A DNA stretch of 64,000 bases, taken from NCBI GenBank assembly GCA_036389485.1, contig DASVPR010000060.1:93520-157519 (forward strand), in the 5' to 3' direction. The notes under the pieces were generated by a model. The model had not been told where the DNA came from. It did no database searches and saw only the letters and a list, made by a program, of their open reading frames with translations. The position numbers and the translations under genes were made by a program. This document shows, piece after piece, positions 50,121 through 57,031 of this stretch. The DNA is from CADCVT01 sp036389485 (lineage in GTDB: Bacteria; Actinomycetota; Thermoleophilia; Solirubrobacterales; Solirubrobacteraceae). How positions within the stretch are numbered: the stretch's first letter is position 1; each line of letters starts with the position of its first letter.

Positions 50121-51551
50121 ATGGCCGCACTGATCCCATCCGCCCTTCTTCGCACCCAGACCGACAAGCGGCTCGTCGCGCTCGCCGCCGACGGCTCCGA
50201 GCCCGCGTTCGAGGCGCTGGTCGAGCGCTACCGCAAGCCGCTGCAGAGCTACTGCCGGCGGATGCTGCTGCCCGCGGAGGCGGCGGAGGACGTCGTGCAG
50301 CAGGCGTTCCTGAGCACCTGGCAGGCGCTTCGGCGCGGCACCGAGGTGCGCGACGCGCGCGCGTGGCTCTACCGGGTCACCCACAACGCGGCGGTCAACG
50401 CGCTCAGGCGCTCCGGCTACGACCACGATCAGCTCGACGACGCCCTGCACGGCGCCGGCGCGCCCGAGGAGGACCTCGAGCGGCGGATCGCCATCCGGCG
50501 GACGCTGGCGGGCCTTGCGGCGCTGCCCGAGATGCAGCGGGAGGCGCTGCTGCGGACCGCGGTGGAGGGCCAGTCGCACGAGGAGGTCGCGCGCGAGCTC
50601 GGGCTGTCCGACGGCGCCGTGCGCGGCCTCGTCTACCGCGCCCGCGCGACCTTGCGCACCGCGGCGACGGCGCTCACGCCGGCGCCGGTGGCGCAGTGGG
50701 CGGCGTCGGTGGGCTCGTCCGACGTGCCGCTCACCGAGCGGGTCGCGGAGATCGTGGCGGGCGGCGGCACGGCCGGCGCGAGCGCGCTGCTCGTCAAGGG
50801 CGGCGCGACGCTGCTCGCGGCAGGCGCCCTCGCGGGAGGCGCCGCCGTCGTCGAGAAGGAGACCGGCAGCGACCGCGGCGAGGCGCGCACCGACCAGGCC
50901 GCCCAGACCGTCGCGAGCGACGCGCCCGCGCGGATCGCGGCGGCCGAGGAGCAGGCTGGCCTGGAGGACGCCGACGAGGAGCGCGGCCGATCCCCCGGGC
51001 ACGGGCGAGGGCGGGCCGGCACCGCCGGGCGCGACGAACGCGAGGACCGTCGAGGCCGCCGCGGAGGCGGCGACGACGACCGCGACCGCTCCGGCTCGAG
51101 CGGCCCGGGGTCGGGCGACGACGACTCCGGCAGCGGCTCCGGGTCGAGCGGCTCCGGCTCCGGCGACGACGACGACACCTCCGGCAGCGGCTCGGGGTCG
51201 AGCGGCTCCGGCTCGGGCGACGACTCCTCGGGCAGCGGCTCCGGGTCGAGCGGCTCAGGCTCAGGCGACGACTCGTCGGGCAGCGGCTCCGGCGACTCGG
51301 TCGGCGACTCCTCGGGGAGCGGCTCCGCGGACTCCGGCGGCGACTCCTCCGGCAGCGGCTCGTCCGGCAGCGACTCCGGGAGCGGCGACTCCTCCGGCTC
51401 GGGCTCGTCCGGCAGCGGCTCCGGCGACTCGGTCGGCGACGTCTCCGACTCGAGCGGCTCCGGCTCGTCCGGCTCCGGCTCGAGCGGCTCGGGGTCGGAG
51501 GACCGCTCCGGCTCCGGCTCCGGAACGAGCACGACCTCCGGCGACGGCTGA
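50121..51551 (+). CDS. ECF sigma factor with a membrane-like segment and a long Ser/Gly/Asp-rich tail
   Basis: This 476-residue protein has a normal ECF sigma factor in its first 185 residues: region 2 (LPAEAAEDVVQQAFLSTWQALRRG, ARAWLYRVTHNAAVNALRR) and region 4 (LPEMQREALLRTAVEGQSHEEVARELG, SDGAVRGLVYRARATLR). A hydrophobic stretch follows (ALLVKGGATLLAAGALAGGAAVV, about residues 225-250), then about 160 residues of SGSGSGD-type repeats. ECF proteins are normally about 180-200 residues. The tail may lie outside the membrane and act like a built-in anti-sigma or sensor, but this is inference. It is divergent from the giant secreted protein. Confidence 0.82.
   Translation: MAALIPSALLRTQTDKRLVALAADGSEPAFEALVERYRKPLQSYCRRMLLPAEAAEDVVQQAFLSTWQALRRGTEVRDARAWLYRVTHNAAVNALRRSGYDHDQLDDALHGAGAPEEDLERRIAIRRTLAGLAALPEMQREALLRTAVEGQSHEEVARELGLSDGAVRGLVYRARATLRTAATALTPAPVAQWAASVGSSDVPLTERVAEIVAGGGTAGASALLVKGGATLLAAGALAGGAAVVEKETGSDRGEARTDQAAQTVASDAPARIAAAEEQAGLEDADEERGRSPGHGRGRAGTAGRDEREDRRGRRGGGDDDRDRSGSSGPGSGDDDSGSGSGSSGSGSGDDDDTSGSGSGSSGSGSGDDSSGSGSGSSGSGSGDDSSGSGSGDSVGDSSGSGSADSGGDSSGSGSSGSDSGSGDSSGSGSSGSGSGDSVGDVSDSSGSGSSGSGSSGSGSEDRSGSGSGTSTTSGDG
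51131..51500. repeat. Tandem GC-rich repeats encoding the Ser/Gly/Asp tail
   Basis: Units of about 48-54 bp beginning CAGCGGCTCCGGGTCGAGCG recur at 51131, 51185, 51233 and, degenerated, 51281, then continue irregularly. They encode SGSGSGSSGSGSGDD-type repeats. Lengths are always multiples of three, so the frame is kept. Confidence 0.8.
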
Positions 51552-51565
51552 CCGCCGCGAGGCGG
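51552..51565 (+). terminator. Possible terminator hairpin between sigma gene and pckG
   Basis: CCGCC-GCGA-GGCGG forms a 5-bp GC stem with a GNRA-type tetraloop directly after the TGA of the sigma gene. There is no U-tract. It lies between convergent genes and could serve either transcript. Weak evidence. Confidence 0.3.
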
Positions 51566-51585
51566 CCCGCCCCCTCCGCGCGCCT

Positions 51586-53385
51586 CTAGCCGAGCCGCTC
51601 TTCGAGCCGCTCGAGGTGCGCGCGCAGCTCGTCCGGCAGGCGGTCGCCGAACTTCTCGAGGTGCTCGCGGACCTGCGGCAGCTCGGCGCGCAGAGCCTCC
51701 TCGTCGACGTCGAGCAGCGCGTGGACCTCTTCGTCGGAGATCGAGAGGCCCTCGGTGTCGAGGTCGCCCTCGGCCGGGACGAGGCCGATCGGCGTCTCGG
51801 ACACCGAGCCCTCGCCGTCGCAGCGGCGGAAGACCCACTCGAGGACGCGGGAGTTCTCGCCGAACCCGGGCCAGAGGAACTTGCCGTCCTCGTCCTTCCG
51901 GAACCAGTTGACGTAGAAGATCCGCGGCAGCCGCGCGCCCTCGCGCCGGCCGATCGACAGCCAGTGCGCGAAGTAGTCGGCCATGTTGTAGCCGCAGAAC
52001 GGCAGCATCGCGAACGGGTCGAAGCGCAGCTGCCCGACCTGGCCGAACGCGGCCGCCGTCTGCTCGGAGCTCATCGTGGCGCCGAGGAACACGCCGTGCT
52101 CCCAGTCGAACGCCTCGCGCACGAGCGGCACGACCGTCGCGCGGCGCCCGCCGAACAGGAACGCGTCGATCGGGACGCCGGCGGGCGACTCCCACTCCGG
52201 CGCCATCGTCGGGCCCTGCGCCGCGGGCACGGTGAAGCGCGCGTTGGGGTGCGCCGCTGGGGCGTCGCTGTCAGGCGTCCAGTCGTTGCCGTGCCAGTCG
52301 ATGGCGTGGGCCGGCGGGTCCTCGGTCATGCCCTCCCACCACACGTCGCCGTCGTCGGTCAGCGCGCAGTTGGTGAAGATCGCGTTCTCGCGGATCGCGG
52401 CCATGGCGTTCGCGTTGGTGTGATGACCCGTGCCCGGCGCGACGCCGAAGAACCCGGCCTCCGGGTTGATCGCGTACAGCCGGCCGTCCTCGCCGAACTT
52501 CATCCACGCGATGTCGTCGCCGACCGTCTCGACCTTCCAGCCGGGCAGGGTGGGCTCGAGCATCGCCAGGTTCGTCTTGCCGCACGCGCTCGGGAAGGCG
52601 CCGGTGATGTACTTGACGCCGCCCTCCGGCGAGGTGAGCTTGAGGATGAGCATGTGCTCGGCCATCCAGCCCTCGTCGCGCGCCATGACCGACGCGATCC
52701 GCAGCGCGAAGCACTTCTTGCCGAGCAGCGCGTTGCCGCCGTAGCCCGAGCCGTACGACCAGATCTCGCGGGACTCGGGGTAGTGGACGATGTACTTCGT
52801 CTCGGCGTTCGTGGGCCATGGGACGTCCTCCTCCCCGTCGGCCAGCGGCGCCCCGATCGAGTGGATGCAGGGCACGAAGTCACCGTCCTCGCCGAGCACG
52901 TCGAGGGCCTTCTTGCCCATGCGGGTCATGATCCGCATCGACACCGCGACATACGCGGAGTCGGTGAGCTGCACGCCGATGTGGCTCTTGTCCGACCCGA
53001 GCGGCCCCATCGAGAACGGGACGACGTACATGGTCCGCCCCGCCATCGCGCCGCGGAACAGGCCCTCCATCGTCTCCCGCATCTCGGCCGGGTCGCACCA
53101 GTTGTTCGTCGGCCCCGCGTCCTCCTCGCGCTCGGCGCAGATGAACGTCCGGTCCTCGACCCGCGCGACGTCGCTCGGGTCCGACCACGCGAGGTACGAG
53201 TTCGGCCGCTTGGCGTCCGACAGCCGCTGGAACGTCCCGTGCTCGACGAGCAGCCGGCAGAGCGCGTCGTACTCCTCCGCGGACCCGTCGCACCAGTGGA
53301 TGTCCGCGGGCTGGGTGAGCTCGGCCACCTCCTCCACCCAGCTCAAGAGCTTGCGATGGGAGGTCGGGACAGCGGTCGTGCTCAC
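51586..53385 (-). CDS. pckG: Phosphoenolpyruvate carboxykinase (GTP)
   Basis: This 599-residue enzyme converts oxaloacetate and GTP to phosphoenolpyruvate, GDP and CO2. It has the GTP-type signature GAFPSACGKTNLAMLEP (P-loop with active-site Cys), VPFSMGPLGSDKSHIGVQLTDSAYV, YGSGYGGNALLGKKCFALRIAS, the metal site region WKVETVGDDIAWMKF, and FGGRRATVVPLV. Length is typical. The GTG start gives MSTTAVPTSHRK. It allows gluconeogenesis when growing on acetyl-CoA-forming substrates, consistent with the nearby ethylmalonyl-CoA pathway genes. Confidence 0.97.
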   Translation of the reverse strand: MSTTAVPTSHRKLLSWVEEVAELTQPADIHWCDGSAEEYDALCRLLVEHGTFQRLSDAKRPNSYLAWSDPSDVARVEDRTFICAEREEDAGPTNNWCDPAEMRETMEGLFRGAMAGRTMYVVPFSMGPLGSDKSHIGVQLTDSAYVAVSMRIMTRMGKKALDVLGEDGDFVPCIHSIGAPLADGEEDVPWPTNAETKYIVHYPESREIWSYGSGYGGNALLGKKCFALRIASVMARDEGWMAEHMLILKLTSPEGGVKYITGAFPSACGKTNLAMLEPTLPGWKVETVGDDIAWMKFGEDGRLYAINPEAGFFGVAPGTGHHTNANAMAAIRENAIFTNCALTDDGDVWWEGMTEDPPAHAIDWHGNDWTPDSDAPAAHPNARFTVPAAQGPTMAPEWESPAGVPIDAFLFGGRRATVVPLVREAFDWEHGVFLGATMSSEQTAAAFGQVGQLRFDPFAMLPFCGYNMADYFAHWLSIGRREGARLPRIFYVNWFRKDEDGKFLWPGFGENSRVLEWVFRRCDGEGSVSETPIGLVPAEGDLDTEGLSISDEEVHALLDVDEEALRAELPQVREHLEKFGDRLPDELRAHLERLEERLG

Positions 53386-53437
53386 GGGATCAGGTCACCT
53401 CGGGTTTTCGGCGGCGAGGGCGGCCATTCTGGCGAAC

Positions 53438-54007
53438 TCAGTCGCCCGAAGGCGCACCCACCGGCTCGTCGGCTGATCCGGAGTCACCGCTCCCGGCGGG
53501 CTCGCCGGGGTTCTTGCGGGGGACCAGGACGAGCCGCTTGAACTCGGCCACGAGGGTACCGTCCTGGTTGAAGACCCGGGTGTGGACCTTCACGGTCCCG
53601 CGGTCCGGCTTGGAGCGCGACTCGCGCTTCTCGAGCACCTCGGACTCGACGAACAGCGTGTCCCCGTGGAAGACCGGCGCGGGGTGCGAGAGCTCCTCCG
53701 TGGCGAGGTTCGCGATCGCCTTGCCGGACACGTCGGACACCGACATCCCGAGCGCCAGCGAGTAGACGAGCGGCCCGACGACGACGTTGCGGCCCTGCTG
53801 CGACTGCCCCGCGTACACGTCGTTGATGTGCAGCGGATGGTGGTTCATCGTGATCAGGCAGAAGAGGTGATCGTCCGCCTCGGTCACGGTCTTGGCCGGC
53901 CAGTGCTTGTAGATCGCGCCCTCCTCGAACTCCTCGAGGTACCGCCCGTAGGCGTGGGCACCGGACGCTTCGCGCTCTTTCTGATCCGTGGTGAAGTGGT
54001 GGGTCAT
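53438..54007 (-). CDS. mch: MaoC-type hydratase of the ethylmalonyl-CoA pathway (mesaconyl-CoA hydratase)
   Basis: This 189-residue hotdog hydratase has the MaoC motif TEADDHLFCLITMNHHPLHI with Asp and His of the active site, EEFEEGAIYKHWPAKTVTE before it, and NVVVGPLVYSLALGMSVSDVSGKAIANL after it. As I remember them, the short MaoC proteins encoded next to ccr, meaA and the citE-like lyase gene of Streptomyces share these stretches, which supports mesaconyl-CoA hydratase over a general enoyl hydratase. The last 20 residues are a Gly/Ser/Glu-rich tail. It lies 30 bp downstream of the lasso precursor, with a hairpin just before its ATG. Confidence 0.87.
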   Translation of the reverse strand: MTHHFTTDQKEREASGAHAYGRYLEEFEEGAIYKHWPAKTVTEADDHLFCLITMNHHPLHINDVYAGQSQQGRNVVVGPLVYSLALGMSVSDVSGKAIANLATEELSHPAPVFHGDTLFVESEVLEKRESRSKPDRGTVKVHTRVFNQDGTLVAEFKRLVLVPRKNPGEPAGSGDSGSADEPVGAPSGD

Positions 54008-54009
54008 GT

Positions 54010-54026
54010 CCCGGCATCATGCCGGG
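54010..54026 (-). promoter_or_regulatory. Hairpin between lasso precursor and mch start
   Basis: CCCGGCA-TCA-TGCCGGG is a perfect 7-bp inverted repeat with a 3-base loop, ending 2 bases before the mch ATG and 11 bases after the lasso precursor stop. In RNA from the minus strand it would stabilise the 3' end of the precursor message and hide the mch ribosome site. It has no U-tract, so full termination is not supported. Confidence 0.6.
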
Positions 54027-54037
54027 TCACGGCCGCG

Positions 54038-54166
54038 CTAGACGCTCGGCGTGAAGTCGGCGAGGTCGAGGTTGGCGCCGCTCGCGAGCGACTGCGTGAG
54101 CTCGGCGACGCTGCCGAGGACGACGACCTTCGGCGGCTCGTACGGCGTGGAGACGTGCTCGTCCAT
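54038..54166 (-). CDS. Lasso peptide precursor (42 residues)
   Basis: This short frame, too small for most gene finders, encodes a 24-residue-plus leader and a C-terminal core. The leader motif YEPPKVVVLGSVAELTQ has Tyr, Pro (+3), a hydrophobic residue (+5), Gly (+9) and Thr (+15), the spacing bound by the RRE/B1 protein; it aligns position for position with the lariatin precursor leader as I remember it. Thr at -2 sets the cut before Ser, giving the 17-residue core SLASGANLDLADFTPSV. Asp9 can close a 9-residue macrolactam with the Ser1 amine, leaving an 8-residue tail. It starts 9 bp after the cyclase-like gene on the same strand. Predicted cyclised mass by hand is about 1658.8 Da. Confidence 0.8.
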   Translation of the reverse strand: MDEHVSTPYEPPKVVVLGSVAELTQSLASGANLDLADFTPSV

Positions 54167-54175
54167 GGGCGCAGC

Positions 54176-55330
54176 CTACCTTGCTGCGGCGGTCCATAGC
54201 GCACCCAGCATCGTCGCGGAGCGGGCGTCCGGCCGCGGTCGCAGCCACTCGCGCCGCAGCGCGTCGGCGTCGACCAGGTCGCCGTCGACGCCGCGGCCGT
54301 CCCACGCCTCGGCGAAGCGCCGTGCCTCGGGGCCCCAGAAGGCCTCGCTGAACTCCGCCTTCGTGGTGCGGCGCGTCGTGCGCGCGGGGAGCAGGTCGCC
54401 GAACACGGCGGCCAGCGCCTCCGTGCGGTCGGCGAAGCCGGCGCGGCCGCCGAGCCGGGCGAGCGCGGCGAGGAAGCGCGGGTCGACGAGCGGGTGGACG
54501 ACGCGGACGTCGTGGTCGGCGGCGAGCATGTCGAGCCGGGCGCCTGCGGCGCGGACGTGGCGCCGGCCGGGGAACCAGGCCAGGCGGCGGTCCCACCGGG
54601 CGGGCTCGGCGGCGCGCTCGCGCGCGAGCGCGGCCGTGATCGCGCGCCGCGCCGGCGGCGTCAGCCAGCGGACCGTGGCGTACGGGCGGTCGCGTCGCAC
54701 GGTGGCCGCGCGGCGCACGGCGCGCGGCCCGAACGCCTTCGCGACCCGCCACGCGTCCCGCGGCGACGGCCGCACCCGCCGCGCCGCCACCGCCGCCGCG
54801 CGCGCCCGCTGCCAGTGGTCGAGCAGACCGTCGCCCTCCACCCCGCTCACCACCCAGCCGCCGCGCGCCGCGCGCAGCATCGGCACGAACGAGTGCCCGT
54901 TGCCCGGCCACGGCAGCCGGTGGCGCAGGAGCGTCTCGCGCGCGAGCGGCCCGAGCAGGTCGAGCTCGTCGCCCAGCTCGATCCGCTCCCACTCGCGGAC
55001 CCCGACGTGCGCGATCACCGCCTCCTGCCATGCGTCCTCGTCCGTCGCCTGGCGACCGGGGAACCGCAGCGTGAGCGGCACCGGATCGGGGCAGCCGCGC
55101 CGCCGCGCCGCGCGCACCGCGGCCGCGAGCGTCGCCGAGGAGTCGCGCCCGCCCGAGAAGGGCACGAAGCACCGCCCGCTCTCGACCGCCGGCGCGAGCG
55201 CCTCGTCGAGCGCGTCGAGCGGGGTCAGCGACGGCGGGACGTCCGGCAGCGGGGCCGGGGGCGACCACCCGACGACCGTGCCGGCCGCCAGCTCGAGCGG
55301 CGTCGGCTGCAGCTCCGGCGGCAGCGGCAT
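54176..55330 (-). CDS. Lasso-cyclase-like asparagine synthase domain protein lacking a glutaminase domain
   Basis: This 384-residue protein has only the ATP-dependent synthetase half of asparagine synthase B: the pyrophosphatase loop CFVPFSGGRDSSATLAA (residues 54-70), VVSGVEGDGLLDHW at 160-173, RVVHPLVDPRFLAALARLGG at 276-295 and RTTRRTTKAEFSEAFWG near 317. Lasso cyclases (C proteins) use this fold to adenylate the ring Asp/Glu side chain. They usually also keep an N-terminal glutaminase-like domain, which is absent here; the protein begins in what looks like the linker (PLELAAGTVVGW). It lies 10 bp after the caspase-like gene and 9 bp before the precursor, so a three-gene operon is likely. 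A different amide-forming role is the alternative. Confidence 0.78.
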   Translation of the reverse strand: MPLPPELQPTPLELAAGTVVGWSPPAPLPDVPPSLTPLDALDEALAPAVESGRCFVPFSGGRDSSATLAAAVRAARRRGCPDPVPLTLRFPGRQATDEDAWQEAVIAHVGVREWERIELGDELDLLGPLARETLLRHRLPWPGNGHSFVPMLRAARGGWVVSGVEGDGLLDHWQRARAAAVAARRVRPSPRDAWRVAKAFGPRAVRRAATVRRDRPYATVRWLTPPARRAITAALARERAAEPARWDRRLAWFPGRRHVRAAGARLDMLAADHDVRVVHPLVDPRFLAALARLGGRAGFADRTEALAAVFGDLLPARTTRRTTKAEFSEAFWGPEARRFAEAWDGRGVDGDLVDADALRREWLRPRPDARSATMLGALWTAAAR

Positions 55331-55340
55331 GCCGCGGAGG

Positions 55341-56966
55341 CTAGGGAGGCGGGCAGGTCCCCGGTTCCTCGGTGACGGTCACGTCGCCTCTGCCATCCCG
55401 GGCGGCCCCGTCGGGCGCCACGACCTGGACCTCCGCGTGGTAGCCGCCGTAGTTGCCGATGAGCACGCGGACGCGGACGAAGCCGTTCGCGTCGGTCCGC
55501 ACCGTCTGCGAGGCGCCGGCCTTCACGTTCACGCCGGTGGTGTTGACCGTCACCTCCGCGTTCGGCCGCGGGGGCACCGTCCGGATGTCCCAGCACACCT
55601 CCGACTCCCCGACCATGTGCCGCCACGACCCGTCGACGCCCACCTCGTACGCGACCTGGCCGGGCGGCTGCGAGGGCGGCGGCTGTGCGCTCGGCTGCGT
55701 CGCGTGCGGGCGCCGGTCGGTGCGGTCGTCGGTCTGGCCGTGCTGCCAGCCCAGCGCGCGGGCCCGGTCCCCCTCGCGGTGGGTCCCGGCGTAGCCGAGG
55801 GCCTCGCCCAGGTCCTCCCCCTTCGCCCGCTCCTCCGCGGACTCCGACCACTGGTCGACGGCCTGCGTCAGCCCGTTCGTGAACGGCGGCGGGTCGCCTT
55901 CGGCGTCCGGCTCGCCGACGGGCGCGTCCGTGTTCCACTCCAGCTGCCCCCCGGTCTGCCGGCCGGCCTGCGCATGCGTCACGGCCAGGAACGTGACCTC
56001 GCTCGTGCGCGACGAGGTGAGCGTGACCCGCAGGTTCGGCTCGGCCATCGCGCTGGTCCAGCGGCCGGAGAAGCACGACTCGACGACGAGCTTGAACGTG
56101 AGGTTGGGGCGGGAGCGGAGGATGCCCCGGATCTCGGAGACCTCCAGGAACTCCTCCTCGACGACCGGGCTCGCGCCCCCGGTCACCGTCGACTTGATCG
56201 TCACGCGCGCCTCCTGGCTCTGGCCGACCGGCTGGCCGTTCGCCAGCTTCGCGTCCGAGCCCGGGGGCGCCCAGCCGTGCGCCGCGATGTAGATCATGAC
56301 GTCGGTGCAGGGCGGGTCGCGGCGGGCGAGCTCGTCGATCTTCGGCAGCAGGTCGCGCACCCGCCCCGCCGCCGCGACCGGCACGCCGATCGAGTTGCCC
56401 ATCCGCGTCACGGCGGCGAGGCCCTTCGTGAAGTAGGGATCGGTCCGGTCGCCGATCGTGACGATGCAGTCGTTGCGGAGCCCGGGGACGAAGGCCGCGC
56501 TCCAGGCCGCCGGCGGCACGGCACGGCGCCGGACAGGCCGGACGCCCGGCGGCAGGAGCCGCTTGCGGTTGACGACCGGCCACCAGCTAATGTGCCGCTC
56601 GCGCGCCCTCCCGCTGAGCGCGTCGACGAGCACGATCGTGCTCGGGTGCTGGAAGCCCGCGCCCGGGGCCGGCTCGTGCCAGAAGATCCACGCCGGCCGG
56701 CGCAGCCTGACCGCGGGGACCCGCGCGCGCAGCGTGTTGCCGCGCCGCTTCGCCCGCCGGAGGAGCCGGTTCGGGATGCCGCCCTCGGTGACGACCGACC
56801 CCCGCGCGAGCGGCCTGCGGAAGCCGTACATCTGCGACGCGTTCGTCGTGTCGCCGCGCACGGCGCGCTTCGCGATCTTCGTCGCCTGCGTGCGCGTGAC
56901 GGCGCCGTCGGCGGGCGTCGCCGCGAGGAGGAGCAGCCCGAGTGCGAGCAGCCATGCTCGCCGCAT
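55341..56966 (-). CDS. Secreted caspase-fold (clan CD) cysteine protease-like protein
   Basis: This 541-residue protein has a signal peptide (WLLALGLLLLAATPADGA). The central part has the clan CD pattern: IVTIGDRTDPYFTKGL, the catalytic His after a hydrophobic strand in DVMIYIAAHGW (His230), and the Cys in FKLVVESCFSGRW (Cys298), typical of caspase, legumain and gingipain relatives. A linker rich in Gln/Pro/His (PHATQPSAQPPPSQPPGQ) follows, then a C-terminal beta domain with NAEVTVNTTGVNVKAGAS and a disulfide-like Cys pair. It starts the lasso cassette operon, 65 bp from the divergent mcl gene. It might process secreted proteins, or it might be unrelated to the peptide. Confidence 0.75.
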   Translation of the reverse strand: MRRAWLLALGLLLLAATPADGAVTRTQATKIAKRAVRGDTTNASQMYGFRRPLARGSVVTEGGIPNRLLRRAKRRGNTLRARVPAVRLRRPAWIFWHEPAPGAGFQHPSTIVLVDALSGRARERHISWWPVVNRKRLLPPGVRPVRRRAVPPAAWSAAFVPGLRNDCIVTIGDRTDPYFTKGLAAVTRMGNSIGVPVAAAGRVRDLLPKIDELARRDPPCTDVMIYIAAHGWAPPGSDAKLANGQPVGQSQEARVTIKSTVTGGASPVVEEEFLEVSEIRGILRSRPNLTFKLVVESCFSGRWTSAMAEPNLRVTLTSSRTSEVTFLAVTHAQAGRQTGGQLEWNTDAPVGEPDAEGDPPPFTNGLTQAVDQWSESAEERAKGEDLGEALGYAGTHREGDRARALGWQHGQTDDRTDRRPHATQPSAQPPPSQPPGQVAYEVGVDGSWRHMVGESEVCWDIRTVPPRPNAEVTVNTTGVNVKAGASQTVRTDANGFVRVRVLIGNYGGYHAEVQVVAPDGAARDGRGDVTVTEEPGTCPPP

Positions 56967-57031
56967 GAGGCCGACGGTACCGCCGCCGCGGGACCGTCGC
57001 CAAATCGCCAGGAGATAGGGTTTCAGCGCGT

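Noticed and set aside
51131..51500. CRISPR-like spaced repeats
   Set aside because: Repeats are contiguous, GC-rich, in-frame and encode SGSGD tails; there are no unique spacers and no cas genes.
54176..55330. Housekeeping asparagine synthetase
   Set aside because: No glutaminase domain with a catalytic N-terminal Cys, and it is directly beside a lasso-type precursor.
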